A stretch of 64,000 bases of DNA from Varanus komodoensis. Its lineage: Eukaryota; Chordata; Lepidosauria; Squamata; Varanidae. The position numbers and the translations under genes were made by a program. The notes below the pieces were generated by a model. It saw nothing but the letters and a program-made list of their open reading frames with translations. It searched no databases and had not been told where the DNA came from. The stretch covers positions 3,778,020 through 3,842,019 of the forward strand of contig NW_025336259.1 in assembly GCF_004798865.1 (NCBI RefSeq), read 5' to 3'. Positions 11,351-22,625 of this stretch are shown piece after piece. Numbering within the stretch: the first letter of the stretch is position 1; each line of letters begins with the position of its first letter.

Positions 11351-11587
11351 TACTCAGCACTTGTCCCCGGGACCCAGATACTTCCCGTCATAGTCTGGCA
11401 CTCCAATCTCTTGCAAATATTTTGCAGGGCTGCTGTTTTCCACTGAGATCTAGTTCTTTTTGCCACACATGTTCCTTTGGGGTCACGACTGTCTCTAGTT
11501 TCGAGGTATCCTGGGAATTCTTCTGCTTCTTTGGAAGTGTGAACTTTCATCTCACACACATCTGACGAATACAGATATCAATGTTTA

Positions 11588-12005
11588 TTTTATTTATTTA
11601 TTTATTTATTTATTTAGGAAATTTCTATGCCGCCCCATTTGCCGAAGCCTCGGGGCAGCTTACAAATAAATCAATTAAAATACAATAAATTAACAATATA
11701 AAACAAGTTAACAATATAAAATAAGTCACCCTGGCCAAAAGATAAAATAAATAAATACCATTAACAATTAAAATGACGCTTGAATAAAAAGGTCTTCGCC
11801 TGGCGCCGAAAAACAAATAACGACGGCGCCAGGCAGACCTCTCTGGGGAGCGCATTCCATGGATTGGGTGCCACCGCAGAGAAGGCCCTCCTCCGAGTAC
11901 CTGCCCTCCTGATTTCCTTCACGGAGGGTTCCCGGAGAAGGGCCTCTCCCGCTGATCTCAGGGGGCGGGTGGGCGTATATGGACGTAAGCGCTCCTTCAG
12001 GTATG
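11588..12005 (-). mobile_element. L2 LINE 3' end
   Basis: It begins (3' end on the minus strand) with a (TTTA)n run at 11588-11617, then TATGCCGCCCCATTTGCCGA, the L2 tail. Further in, GGCGCCAGGCAGACC, GAGCGCATTCCATGG and AAGGCCCTCCTCCGAG encode, on the minus strand, the L2 ORF2 C-terminus (RAFS.VAPNPWNALPREV-type). The copy is 5'-truncated. It resembles the 3.9-kb copy but looks younger, with an intact A/T tail. Confidence 0.9.
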
Positions 12006-12556
12006 TTTAACTTGTTCAGTTTGTGTGTGGCAGAGATGCAGGCGTGCTTGGCGTGTGTAGCTGTGTGAAGTGACCATTAGAGATTGCCCTGTGGGTCTGC
12101 CCTCCAAAGGGATCCCTCCAGGGGAGGGGCGTGGTACCAATTCCCTGAAAGCTTGCAGGGGATGGATGGGATGGCCATGCCATGCCTGGATTACAGGCTT
12201 GGTTGTATCAGTTTGTTGCCTATCGCAGCACCCCAAAACACTCCAAAAGTAGCTGGCCAGAGCCTTACTTCGAATACAGCAATCAAAGGGACAGTGGAAA
12301 CTGGTTATAGCCGCCATGAAAGTTGCACATGTGCAGGGAGTAAGAACATGGCAAGGCAGTGTGAATCTCGAGCAGATACGAAATAGACATGGGAAAGAAA
12401 TGTCTGGTCCTTGACAGAAGAAAGGACTCTTAGACGCTAACAGCAGTGGGGGTGTGGCTACATTGATGTATTAGATGTGCATTAAGTGACCTAACTGCTT
12501 ATGGAGGATATAAAAGGCATGTACTGGGGTGCAACTTTCGACACACTGCTTTGGGC
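12006..12556. other. No feature recognised
   Basis: Unique-looking sequence between an L2 tail and a CR1 tail. No exon or RNA gene is recognised. Confidence 0.5.
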
Positions 12557-12790
12557 TGTGTATCAACCACCTCCCGTGGAAACCCATTCCTGAGGGTATG
12601 GAATGGACTTTCACAGGAGGTGGTTGAGGCCCCCTCACCGATGCGGGGGCTGTGAGGGTGTTCAAAGATAGGCTAGACATGCACATGGTGGGCATGTCGT
12701 GAGCAGAGCCAGCTGGAGTGGGGGGGGGGGTCAGACTAGATTGTCTTGGAGCCCCCTTCTGACTCGCTCTGTTTCTATGTTTCTATGTCT
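12557..12790 (+). mobile_element. CR1 LINE 3' end with a local inverted duplication
   Basis: GGAGGTGGTTGAGGCCCCCT, GTGAGGGTGTTCAAAGATAG, then CTAGACATGCACATGGTGGG and finally TTTCTATGTTTCTATG are the CR1 3' end on the plus strand. The reverse of this text is at 29.9 and 57.2 kb. The first 27 bases (12600-12626) also occur inverted at 12564-12590 with a 9-base spacer. A G11 run lies at about 12720. It is inactive and truncated. Confidence 0.88.
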
Positions 12791-12960
12791 CCCTTTACTC
12801 TATAGTGCACTAGAATAAAGCAGGTTTGGCTCTAAGTCTCATCCCAGGCTCCTTTTGACTTGCTGAATTCGGTAACAAACTGGAGAAGTTTGCACAGAAA
12901 TGTGAATTGAACAAATGCATCCCCTGACCTTCTTGCTAGGGGACTAAGGTTCTGGTAGCT

Positions 12961-13007
12961 GCCCTGTCTCTGTCTCTCTGTCTCTCTCTCTGTGTGTGTG
13001 TGTGTGT
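12961..13007. repeat. TCTCTG / TG simple repeat
   Basis: Interrupted TCTCTG units change into a short (TG)n run. It is a compound microsatellite of no evident function. Confidence 0.85.
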
Positions 13008-14009
13008 TAGAGATGACCCTACTGTGGGTGGTGCTGGGCGGGATGCATGAAAGCCAGATGAATCCAAACTTCAGTTCTCAGGGGTGGGAGCAGACAAGAA
13101 AGCTCATGCAGCATCGTTCTATGCCTGGAAAAAGAAAACCCCCAGGAAACTGAGCGAGCGCAGCTTCGAGGGATTCGATCTTTGTGATTTCTGATACAAA
13201 CCAACCTCTTTGGCACCTGCTAGACTAATGTGCAGATTAAAATTTAATTATACACCGGCGTTCACACTTTATGTTTCTACACAATTCTCTGCTCAGGGCA
13301 ATGTATCAAAACACATTTTAAATTGTAGATTTGGAAAGAAGGGATGCTTAAGAACACTTAATAAAGCACAACTGTTTCTGCATTTTTTTTTCATAAAATA
13401 GCAACCTAATCCAGAAATGGAAGGAAAGGACTTATGGGTAAAGGCATGGGCAAGTGGGAGGAAATCGATTTATGCTATCCACGCTGATGGAGAAATACGT
13501 TTTTGAATGCTTGATGAGAAAGGGGTTCAGAGCCTCAGTTCTGGAGGCCACATCCAGCCTGCCTGGGATCCCAATTTGGCCCCCTCATTTTCTTCAGATG
13601 ACCATACCCCCCCTTTCTCTGGTCTCATGCTCTTTCCCCAAATTATTGATCATTTGGTGGTTCCCTGACATTTGTGCTCGTTTTCTCTGTTCTCAAAGAA
13701 GAAATGCCATTCATAAGGCTCAGGGGCTAGCAATAAGGGCGTTAAGCGATTATATATTGGGATTAAGAAATAGATATATTGGTGACTTGATCCTGCTCTT
13801 TTTTCCTTTGGTTCCACAGAAGGAAAAAGAGTTCTATTGGACTGAGGCTCCTGAAAATTTCTCTCAAATGGAATTCATCCCTCAGACTTTCAAGAGATTC
13901 TCCACCGCTGTCATAACGAATGACTAGGGCTGACTCAATATGTCTGCCCTCCATTTGCCACTTGTTTCTTGGGTGGTACATTGGGGAGGGAGCTAGAATG
14001 ATAACAGGC
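13008..14009. other. No feature recognised
   Basis: A 157-codon plus-strand frame (13454-13927) has no recognisable domain and is not supported by codon-like structure. The far end may hold the eroded start of the adjoining Bov-B copy. Confidence 0.45.
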
Positions 14010-15535
14010 TCCTTTGAAGAGGAATCCTATGAGGAAGAGTCTGCAATATTAGAAAGTGAAGTGAAAGCTGCTTCGAGAGCACTTGGAAGGACAAGGCACC
14101 CAAAGTACATGGGGTACCAGTTAACTACTCCAACTTGCAGAATCTGAATCCATTCAGATGCTGACAAGAATATGCCAACAAATACGGAATGTGAGCAAAG
14201 GTCCACAGAGTGGAAACATGCAAGATCCATTCCAATTCCCAAGAAAGGAGATGTGAAAGAGTGCGGTGAGTGTAGGACCAATGCAGTAATTTCCCATGCA
14301 ACAGAACGATGCTCAAAGGTGTTGCAACAAAGAGTTTCACCTATATAGGGGTTGACATAGAAGAGAGAAATGCCTGCTGGTCAGGGTAGATTCCAAAAAG
14401 GAAGAGGAAGATTTGACAGCATGTCCCAAATCCACATTGGCTACTGGAGTGCACCAAAGCATTTCAGATCAGTGCATGCTTGATAGACTGCGGCTAAGCT
14501 TTTGGCTGTGTGGGTTGCAAGAAGCTGTGGGTGGTCTTGAAAGGAACAGGTGTGCTTCAATGCTTGATTGTGCTGATGAGCAACCTGTGTTATGGCCAAG
14601 AAACCACTGACAGAACAGAATATGGAGAATCAGAATGGTTTCCTAAAGGCAAAGGTGTCAGACAACGATATATTTTAGTTACTTATCTGTTCAGTCCTCA
14701 CACAGAACTTATCATAAAGAAAGCTGGATTAGGCTCAGAGGAAGGAAGAGCGAAAACTGGCAGTAGATGCAAGAATAATTTAAGATATGCAGTTGATACT
14801 ATGTTATTAGCAGAAAGAAACAATAAATTGAAATGGCTCCTGGTGAAAGTAAAAGAAGTAGCAAAAGCAGGGGTGCAGCTGTAATAGCAACCACAAAGCT
14901 CATGAATACAGAATTATTTAATTTTAATAAGAACAATGAAGAAATTGAAACTGTGAAAGATGTTGCAATCTTTGTCTCAATCATCATTGAAGGGCAGACT
15001 CTAGCCAAGAAATTGGAATGTAGAACCTGGAAGGGCAGCAATGAAGAAACCAGGAAAGATAATTGAGTATAAGGATGTTTCCCTGGAGACCAAGGCCAAG
15101 ATTGTCCACGTGCTCGTGTTCCTGATCACTATGGATGAGTGAGAAAGCTGCACAGGGAAGAAAGCTGAAAGGAAGAAAATGATGCATTTGAAACATGGTG
15201 CTGGCAGAGTTTTGCAGAGACCCTGGGCCAACAGAAAGATGACTAAGTGGGTGCTAGAGCAAATCAAGTCAGAATTTTCCCTGGAAGCAAGAATGACAAA
15301 GCTGAGACTGTTTGACTTTGGACACATCATGAGACGGCCAGACTCCGTGGAGAAGACAATCTGGCTAGGGCGAGTCAAAGGCAGGAAAGGAAGACCAGAT
15401 ATGAGATGGATGGACTCCATCAAGGAAGGGACAATCTTGACTTTACAAGCACTGCACAGGGTGGTCAAGGATAGGACTTTTGGAAGGCGTTCATTCGTAG
15501 CTTGGAGATGATTTGATGGCATGTAACAACGACAG
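14010..15535 (+). mobile_element. RTE/Bov-B LINE, longest copy: reverse transcriptase to 3' end
   Basis: Pieces in order: ILESEVKAA (about 14047), WKHARSIPIPKKGDVKEC (about 14210), GKGVRQRYILVTYLF (about 14652-14690), NLRYAVDTMLL (about 14775-14810) and LLVKVKEVAKAG. The distal part gives FDFGHIMRRPDSVEKTIWLG, GRPDMRWMDSIKEG, then VVKDRTFGRRSFV (15310-15505). These match Bov-B ORF2 (IPIPKKG..., KGVRQGCILSP, NLRYADDT, FGH..R). The catalytic FxDD-type motif reads YAVDT, with one aspartate lost. Multiple frame changes and a missing endonuclease make this an inactive 5'-truncated copy. Confidence 0.92.
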
Positions 15536-16462
15536 CATTATCTGCTTCCTGCTGATGGATTGCTAAAGTGTAGGGGCGGTACCTAGTAAAACAGGCAAAG
15601 CTTGTTTAGTTAAGCTGTTTTATACGCGGCATAGAAAGCTTGACAGCGAGTCCCCTAGCATGGGTCTTCCTGCCATTAGCTATGCAGAACAGAAATGGAA
15701 TAAAATAAGCAAAATTAGAAAATATTTGTGCATCTCAACAATGCATGTACATCACGGGCCTCACGCTTCCTCAGGTCTTTGCACCCTGGTCTCATCACCT
15801 GCCAAATGCAAAGTTTTGTCAAGAGGCTACGGCATCGGCAGTGATGTCTGCTAGGGACTCCGTTTGTTGGCATACCTGGCAGCGATAGCAGTGGCTAGTG
15901 GCGATTTTAGTTTCCCCTAATGTTTCCCCTAATGTTCCCAGCCAGGCTGCGTTGTAGGGGATATTAAAATTTAAATCACCAAGGGCCCCTAGGACTCTGA
16001 AGCCAGCCCGAAGGGAAGGATTCGGCCACCGTTTGTGCTGGATTGTTTCCTAAGTGGAAAGAATACAAAAGAAGGACCTGTCCCTTACAGCCAAACTAGA
16101 CGTGACATTTGGGATCTTCCAGCACGTCGTTCCTTTTTTCCCTCTGGCTAAAAAGCAGCATCGGGAATGGGTGTGATTTGGACTGTGGTTACGGCATGTG
16201 CGCAAGTGGATTCAACTCTCCGCTCATTCTTACTCCCCGATGCAAGCCCCCTCCCCGTCCCCTGCTAGTATCCGTGGAAGGGGACACATAGAGGCTTTGG
16301 GGGATTAGGAAGGGAGAAGGTCAACCTAGTCCAGCTCTCCAATTAGGATTGGAAGGCCCAATCCAAAGTGCCTCTTCTTCCAGTTGCTTTTAGTGCAACC
16401 TAAAGCAACCCAATCTAGGCATTTTGTGGCTTACAGGGTTTGGCATACTGCATGCGAGTAGT
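15536..16462. other. No feature recognised
   Basis: Unique sequence. It includes a small tandem duplication of GTTTCCCCTAAT near 15910-15935. No exon or RNA gene is recognised. Confidence 0.5.
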
Positions 16463-16503
16463 CCCCCCCCCCCCCGTTTTTTTAAATTTTGGGGGGGGGG
16501 GGG
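16463..16503. repeat. C13 / G13 inverted homopolymer hairpin
   Basis: Thirteen C at 16463-16475, fifteen bases of mostly T with AAA (16476-16490), then thirteen G at 16491-16503. The two runs pair perfectly. Function is unknown. It may partly be an assembly or sequencing artefact, since homopolymer lengths are error-prone. Confidence 0.85.
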
Positions 16504-16889
16504 ATGTTCTGACCCACCAAAATTCCTATTTCCAGCTCAAACTCCAAAGGCAGGGAATTGTCATGACACCCCTATTTAGGAATTGACCATCTGATCATTT
16601 GCTTGATCCAACTTACCATGTGTCCAGAAATGTCATAAAAGGTTATCCAAAGCATATTCCCAGGTTTGTTTCGCTGGAGGTGACAACCACGCTGCCACAT
16701 TTCTTGCAAGCAACACATGTTAAGTACTGTTGCAAGTAATAGGAGATTCCCCAGGGACCGGTTAATTTTGTGCTCCTCACTTCTGCGTTTAATGCTTTCC
16801 CGTTCTAGTTTTTCCAGCCCAGATGATGGTAGCAGAGCAGGGGAAAGGAACACCGGAAAGAGGATACGACCAATGATTAACCACAAGTG
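16504..16889. other. No feature recognised
   Basis: Unique-looking. It may hold more of the adjoining LTR-retroelement fragment, but I cannot support that. Confidence 0.4.
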
Positions 16890-17700
16890 ATCAAGGAACA
16901 AGGCCTACTTAGAAAAGCAAGGCTGTGTCTTACAGCAAGATACAGATACTTAGTGGTCTATTAAATGCGTGTAGTGGAACGCTCAGGTTTCCTGGCCCTT
17001 GTCCTCTCTCAGGTTTGTTCTTTCTGGGCTGGTACTCCATGCAGAACCAGGTAGCAGAATCGAGCTGCCCTTGAAATTTCTCACAGTGCCCTTGACTTGG
17101 TAGCATTCTGGGACATGCGAGAACATTGGGGTTGGCCTCTGTCGAGGGCCCATTATATAAACATTCCACTCTCCATAGAGCAATAAAACTAAAATCCTTT
17201 AATGTTAATTGTCTACAAGATTTGCAATTCTGTAGATAAGTTCCCTAATAGCGATCCTTGCTAAGCAGATGTCAGCCCTATAATGGCTCCTCTTCCTGAG
17301 CCCACGTGGGATCATTCTCCCAAGTCACGCCTTTCTTCCCTCTTATGCTGTCTACTTTGTAGTTGTTCAAATCTGTGTAAAAGACGTCTGTTCTCAGCTT
17401 TTGAGAAATCCACGACACCTATTGTGTCTTCTGTTTCTGGCTCAAGGAGGTCAGCATCAGGGGGGGAAGAGGCAGTTTGCTCTGCCTCCTTCTGAGTAGA
17501 ACTTGCAGCTTCTTCTTTCTCATGATTCTCTGTCTCTGATAAAGGTCCAGGCGTTTGCGCAACGGGCTGGGGCTCAGAGGAAGACGCAGTAGCTGGTTCA
17601 GCCGTCCCTGCATTGGGTTGTGGGGTCGACTCTTGGGCACTGGGTGCCAAGGACAAGGTCTCCTCGTGAGTCACTGTTTCTGTCGGAGCTTCATGCATGA
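16890..17700 (-). mobile_element. Probable LTR retrotransposon fossil (Ty3/Gypsy-like), fragment
   Basis: On the minus strand a Pro/Glu/Ser/Thr-rich acidic coding remnant ends in a charged Arg/Lys/Glu-rich tail. It is followed directly by a non-coding segment with a TATA-like box, which resembles a 3' LTR. This layout fits the 3' end of reptile Gypsy-type elements. Only a fragment is present and it is broken. No second LTR was found. The family is uncertain: an unrelated repeat or a host-derived sequence cannot be excluded. Confidence 0.4.
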
Positions 17701-18059
17701 CAGCCTCCCACCGAATACTATTTAATCAGCCTTGGAATCTTCCCGAAAACTGCTCCATGCATGCACAAAGAGCTCATGTGTGAGACGCACAGAGGCCACA
17801 AAGAATAACTTGAAGAGGTCGCTTGATACTGTTGGCTGTGTGACTCAAGCCGGGCCGACGGACAGAGAACTCTTCTCAAGGCCCCTCCAAACCCTGGGCT
17901 AGCTTTGGTGAGAAATGGCAAACCAACCAGCTCTTGGGCCAGATCCAGACCTCAAGGCACCTTGGTTGGCCTTAGGAAATTTTAATCGAGATGTAGCAAC
18001 AGCACAACAGCATGGTTTCCCTTAGGTTTGAGAAATCAGTCTCAGTTAGTCTTTGAACT
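17701..18059. other. No feature recognised
   Basis: Unique-looking. No exon, repeat or RNA gene is recognised. Confidence 0.45.
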
Positions 18060-18350
18060 TGGATTTATTCTTTTTGTAGCTTCTGGACAGAACATGGAGT
18101 TCTCTTCAATCCTGTGTTTAAAGTCTGTAGAGCCCACTCCCTCAGTGTGATTTGGGCATCCCCCAAATATATATCTGACAGCACATTTCCATTTGAAAAA
18201 CGCATGTGAAAAATATGCAGAAAGAGGCATTAATCCATGGGAGAGGATGTGCCCAACTGTTGTACACATTTAGAAAAGAACACATGAAAATACACAGATT
18301 TTCATGTGGAAAATAGAGCTCACAATCTCTTATGAACCTGAATCAATATA
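18060..18350 (-). repeat. TGCACA-rich dispersed repeat, copy 2
   Basis: GGGCATCCCCCAAATATATA, then AACTGTTGTACACATTTAG line up with GTAGCATCCCCAAATTTGTT and ACATTGTACACAACTGATGC of the 47.2-kb copy in the same orientation. It is reversed relative to the copies at 4.9 and 37.7 kb. It is non-coding and old. Confidence 0.5.
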
Positions 18351-18394
18351 TGCTTTGAGATGGAATTTGCCTGGAGAAGATGTTAGCTTTGTTT

Positions 18395-18700
18395 GTTAAT
18401 TAAAAGCTTTTGTATGCCATCCTATTATACAGAAGCTCAGGTCGGCTTACAATATTTAAAAGAACAATTAAAGCAACAATTTCTAATAAATCATAATACA
18501 GAACAAACAATAAATCACAAAGTGAACAGAGCAACTAAAGGTTAAAAGTTGTTAAATTTTAAAATCCTGTTTAAATAAAAGGTCTTTAGGTGCAGTTGGG
18601 AATAAAGTGCATGGAATTAATCCCTAACCACCAGGCAAAGATGGATGTGCCAAGGCTCAATCAACTACTGAGATCCTTCTCAGTACTACAAAACTGTTCA
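18395..18700 (-). mobile_element. L2 LINE 3' end, degenerate
   Basis: It starts with TTTTGTATGCCATCCTATTA and AGGTCGGCTTACAATATTT (the L2 tail reversed), then an A-rich tract with AACAATAAATCA units. Next come AATAAAAGGTCTTTAGGTG and ACCACCAGGCAAAGATGG, matching the L2 copies at 4.0 and 11.8 kb. It is 5'-truncated. Confidence 0.75.
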
Positions 18701-19835
18701 AGCTCCACATTTTCCAGTTCAGGCCAACAACCATAAGAACATACACCTTTGGGCGTATGGCTTCAGGTATGGCTTCCCAAAGCCCCACTTGGCTCTGACA
18801 ACTGGTCCTTTGAACAGGAAAATCTGACCATTGGAATGGCCTCTGTTGCATCATCAATGGCAGCTATGTTTTTCTCCACCCCAGAAATGATCCCTGCATG
18901 TTATATGTCATTTGGGTTTCTGGTGTCGCCACAAGAGTACTTATTTATTTAAAGCCCTTGGAATTATTTTGCTTTCCCCTTGCAAATTTTAAAGTCACCT
19001 CTAAATGCCAACATTCAACAAAAGAGTGAGAGAGGTTTGGACGAGCCTCTAAAGGGATCTGAAAATTGTAAAGACTGACAGAAGTCTAGAAAACAAAAGT
19101 GAGGATACAGTGACATCGGTTTGATCATGTCAAAGACTCTTGCAGAAGTCGGGGAAAGAAAATACACCCAAAAAGGTTACAAAAAGAAAAGCTAGAAGAG
19201 CTAGCAAAAAGGAAGATAAAATGCTTGGAATAAACAAACAATGTTTTCCAGGAGCTATGAGGTTATTGTTCATCAACAACATAGCAGCTATACATGTGTT
19301 TCTTTCCTTAGAACCCACAAGAGAGTTCATAATGAGCAAAATGTATCTGAACACGATCTGGGTTTGTTCTGCAAACTCCCGCCTCCATGTTTGATTCCCT
19401 AGCCACTTGTATCCCCGCTGTTAACTCTGATTGACATCACACTGTGGATACCTCCAGGGGGATTTCTCTGGTGGCTGAGACTTTGAGAACAAGCCCTGCT
19501 CCCTGGAGGAACTCAAGGAACCCCTAAAGACTGGAAGAGACCCATGCAGCAGAAACTCATCCCCGATGGAGAGAGTGCCCAAAGTTTCGAATTCCACCCA
19601 TCCTTCGAAGAGTGGTCTCCTAGGATCAATGTTATTGTAGGACATCTCTGTGGGACAGGTCAGGTCAGGATGATGGTTGTCCTGTGATTTCTCAGTGAGC
19701 ATTGTGGTAGAATGGGGATCTGAACAGGCATCTCCTCATCTTAGTCACATGTGCCATGGGGTCATGGCTAGTGGCTGCCATCTTGCCGGTTATGCATTTG
19801 GAAATGCAAGGAAGGAAGGGTCCTGTGCATGTCAT
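18701..19835. other. No feature recognised
   Basis: Unique sequence. A lysine/arginine-rich plus frame near 19140-19394 lacks any recognisable domain. No exon call can be supported. Confidence 0.45.
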
Positions 19836-19945
19836 CATTTATTTACTTGATTTATGCTCTGCCTTTGCACTAAGAAAATGGGGCTCAAGGCAGCCAAGAG
19901 TCTTAGCAACTTTAAAAGAAACCCAGATAATCAGATAAAATCTTG
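19836..19945 (-). mobile_element. L2/SINE-type 3' tail fragment
   Basis: TTTATTTACTTGATTTATGC, then CTGCCTTTGCACTAAGAA and CTCAAGGCAGCCAAGAG is the reversed tail text shared by L2 and its SINEs. It is too short and diverged to assign. Confidence 0.45.
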
Positions 19946-20260
19946 GTTAGACCTGTGCACACCCCTTTGTCGGTCGCACCACACATGAAGTGCCAAGGCC
20001 GTTGCTTGAATGCTGGGGTGCGCAGCTGCCAGGCATGTCAGTGTGGGGAAAGGCCATCCCCGCACGGCTCCTGGTGCTGGATTTCAACGTGTGAGAGGCT
20101 TCATCTGAACCTTGTCACTGGACCCTAGAGATGTGTGAGGAATCCATTTGGGGGATTAGCTTAGCTGGCCCATTCTTGCATGGCCTTATGAGGCGTTGAA
20201 GCGCTACTGTGCTTGCTTGTCCCAGGCACGTCAATCTCTGGATCTGGGAATGGGAATGTG
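19946..20260. other. No feature recognised
   Basis: Unique-looking spacer. No exon or repeat is recognised. Confidence 0.45.
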
Positions 20261-20295
20261 TGACTTATTCCCTGCCTGGGGCTGGGAATAAGTCA
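20261..20295. repeat. Perfect 12-bp inverted repeat, 11-base loop
   Basis: TGACTTATTCCC at 20261-20272 is perfectly complemented by GGGAATAAGTCA at 20284-20295. There is no T-run beyond the stem, and Rho-independent terminators do not apply to a vertebrate nuclear genome. It is most likely a local inverted duplication. Confidence 0.85.
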
Positions 20296-20410
20296 TAGGC
20301 CAGACCAGTGCACGACGTTCTGCAGTATCACTGCGGATCACAGGGAATGCGGATGAAGGAATCAGATTTAGCTTCCCGGGTCCTGGCTTTGTGCTGCTCG
20401 AGCCAATGGC

Positions 20411-20929
20411 TTGGTTCAAACAACATGATAAGCCATGTCATGGTGGACTTCCTACCACTGTTTGCCTATTGTGTTGTCCAAACCCAGTTGTGGTATTTCA
20501 TCATGGTAAGTTTGATCTTTAGAAACCATAGTGAGCAACAACAGTTTGTTCTCTGAACCGCCATGGCCTGTTCTGTTGTCTGAAGTCAGAACCATGATTT
20601 CCATGATCTTGGTGTGCAACTACCACAAAGTCTCCTGGATAGAGTGGCAACTCTAGGAGCCACTCCAGCCATCCAGCCTCTATGTGCTGACCAATGAGCA
20701 AGAAGCAGGCAATATAGGCAGGGAATAATGCCCCTTGGGATTGAATTGCAGAAACAGTGACTGATGGGATACTTGCCGCCAATGGGAGGACACAGCAGGG
20801 AGAATAGAAACCATGACAACATAGAAACCACTTGACTGTCTGTCAGGCAGATCCTGCTAAACAACTTGAATATGGTAGCCATGCAGGCTTGCTTATTGTG
20901 CTGTGTGGACCTGGCTGTTGTGAGATAGC
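20411..20929 (-). mobile_element. 0.5-kb terminal-inverted-repeat family, copy A (most complete)
   Basis: The left end GGTTCAAACAACATGATAAG and the right end read inward GGTCCACACAGCACAATAAG form related terminal inverted repeats. The interior matches the reversed copy at 31.6-32.1 kb for most of its length, for example AGAGTTGCCACTCTATCC against GCAGTTGCCACTCTTTCC. There is no transposase. The superfamily is not settled (hAT-like is my best guess), and no certain target duplication is seen. Confidence 0.65.
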
Positions 20930-21644
20930 CTTATCTTGTTCTTCAATGGACATGGATTATTTCTTCTTTTAGAATGATCTTTGGGTTACATTTGGTTTCC
21001 AACCAAATGAATGGATGAGCCAACTATTTCTGCGACACCTGACATTTTTAAAGGGAAATTCAATTTAAGAATCTGCCACCCTCCGCTATTCCTAGGATAC
21101 AAATTTAATATAATTACAAATAAGAAAATGTGATGACAGGTACCTTCTTGAATCCTACTGCTGCATTTTTCTCACACCCTTGAACACCAAACTCTTCTCT
21201 CGATGCTACTATTCTGTTTCTACCCAGAACAGAATTTGTCCCTAAATGCAAAAACCTTTCCATAATTTATTTAGGATCCTTCTATCATGACATAGCTTTA
21301 AAAATGTTGACCTACTTCCTGGGTCTTCAGTTCCTGAAATGGTTTTCTTTCTTCATTCATTTACATGGTGAGAGTTTATCCTAGCAGGAAACTGAAGTGT
21401 TTTCCACATGTGTTTGAAGTGGAAGGAAAGGCAGGAAGGAAACAACCTTGTTTACATGAATAATACAAAACAGCCAGCTGAATTATGTAGGAAAGGTACA
21501 CCGGGAGAGGCTTCTCCCTTCCTATTTAGTTATGCAAATGTAAGTCAGCAACTCTGTTGGTACGGACCCTTTCTTTTTCCCAGGTTCTGCTCCTATTTTA
21601 ACTCCTGTGTTGCCATCATGCCTCAGGAAAATTAGAAGCTCACA
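20930..21644. other. No feature recognised
   Basis: Unique, moderately A/T-rich sequence. No exon, RNA gene or repeat is recognised. Confidence 0.5.
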
Positions 21645-21815
21645 TTGAGTCAGTCCCTACATCCATCTTGCCCAGTGTTGCTGACACTCCCCAGCAGGGG
21701 TCAGGGTTCTTATGTAGCCCTCCCAGGAGATGTCAGGGTGGGACCTTGTCCTTACAGAACCTGAACTACGAGCTATGGCAGCTGCACTGAGCTATGGCAG
21801 TTCCTCAAACAATCT
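21645..21815 (-). mobile_element. tRNA-type SINE, degenerate
   Basis: TTGAGTCAGTCCCTACATCC, AGTGTTGCTGACACTCCCCA and AGCTATGGCAG follow the reversed plan of a reptile SINE ending in ...CACTGAGCTATGGC at its tRNA-like head. The promoter boxes are eroded. A second copy lies at 47.1 kb. Confidence 0.55.
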
Positions 21816-21899
21816 AGACCTTCAAAGACCTGCACTGGTTCCTCATATCTTCCTATGTCAGAAACCACTTTCTTGAGCTGATTATTCCATGTCCTACAC

Positions 21900-22625
21900 T
21901 CTGGTATCAGCAAGGAGAGATCTTGACCTTCTTCTTTGTGACAGCCTTCGAGGTACTTCTAGAGGGATATCATGCCCCACCTTAGTCTTCTCTTCTCAAG
22001 AAGACAAGGACATGCCCAGCTCTCTCAGTCTCTTCTCATAGGGCAGTGCTTCCAAACTCTGGATCATTTTGCCTTCCTCTGGAGCCTTTCTAATTTTCCT
22101 GCATCTTTCCTAAATCTTGGTGCCCAGAACTGGACACAATACTCCAAATGAGGCCTGACTGGTAAGGAATGTACTTACTTTCCTTATATTCCAAATCATA
22201 CTACTTCTCATGATTTGGAATATTTGTATCAATGCATCCCAGGATAGCATTTGCCCTTTTGGCGGCTGTATTGCATTGTTGGCTCATATTTAGCCTGTTG
22301 TCCACAATCACATCAAGGTCTTTTTCTTTTCCAATTCTGTTGAGCCACATATTACTCATCGTGAATCAATGCATTTGGTTTGTTTCCCTTAAGTGGAGGA
22401 CTTGGCACTTGTCCCTATTGAATCTCAATCTGTTGTTTTCAGCCCAGCATTCAAGTTTATCAGGATTGTCCTGGATCTTCGTTCTTCCTTCCATGGTGTT
22501 CGCTATTCCACCCTGTTTTGTAACTTCTGCAAATTGGATTATTGTTTCATGTACTTCCTCATCCAAATAATTGATGAAAAGGTTGAAGAGCCCCAGGGCC
22601 CTCAGTATCTAGCATGGCATCGAAT
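21900..22625 (-). mobile_element. CR1 LINE, ORF2 C-terminal region and 3' end
   Basis: On the minus strand it reads KLECWAENNRLRFNRDKCQV, then LHLRETNQMH, the CR1 signature before the final conserved block. On the plus strand the reversed text GTGCCCAGAACTGGACACAA and TGAGGCCTGACTGG is unmistakable CR1. The copy also carries a perfect 14-bp inverted repeat (22186-22223) that is not part of the family pattern. It is 5'-truncated and inactive. Confidence 0.9.

Noticed and set aside
13454-13927. 157-codon plus-strand frame
   Set aside because: No recognisable domain, and it sits beside an eroded LINE.
19140-19394. Lys/Arg-rich small protein
   Set aside because: Short, no domain, no supporting splice or start context. 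Better explained by an A-rich stretch.
20261-20295. Bacterial-style terminator
   Set aside because: The window is vertebrate nuclear DNA and no T-run follows the stem.
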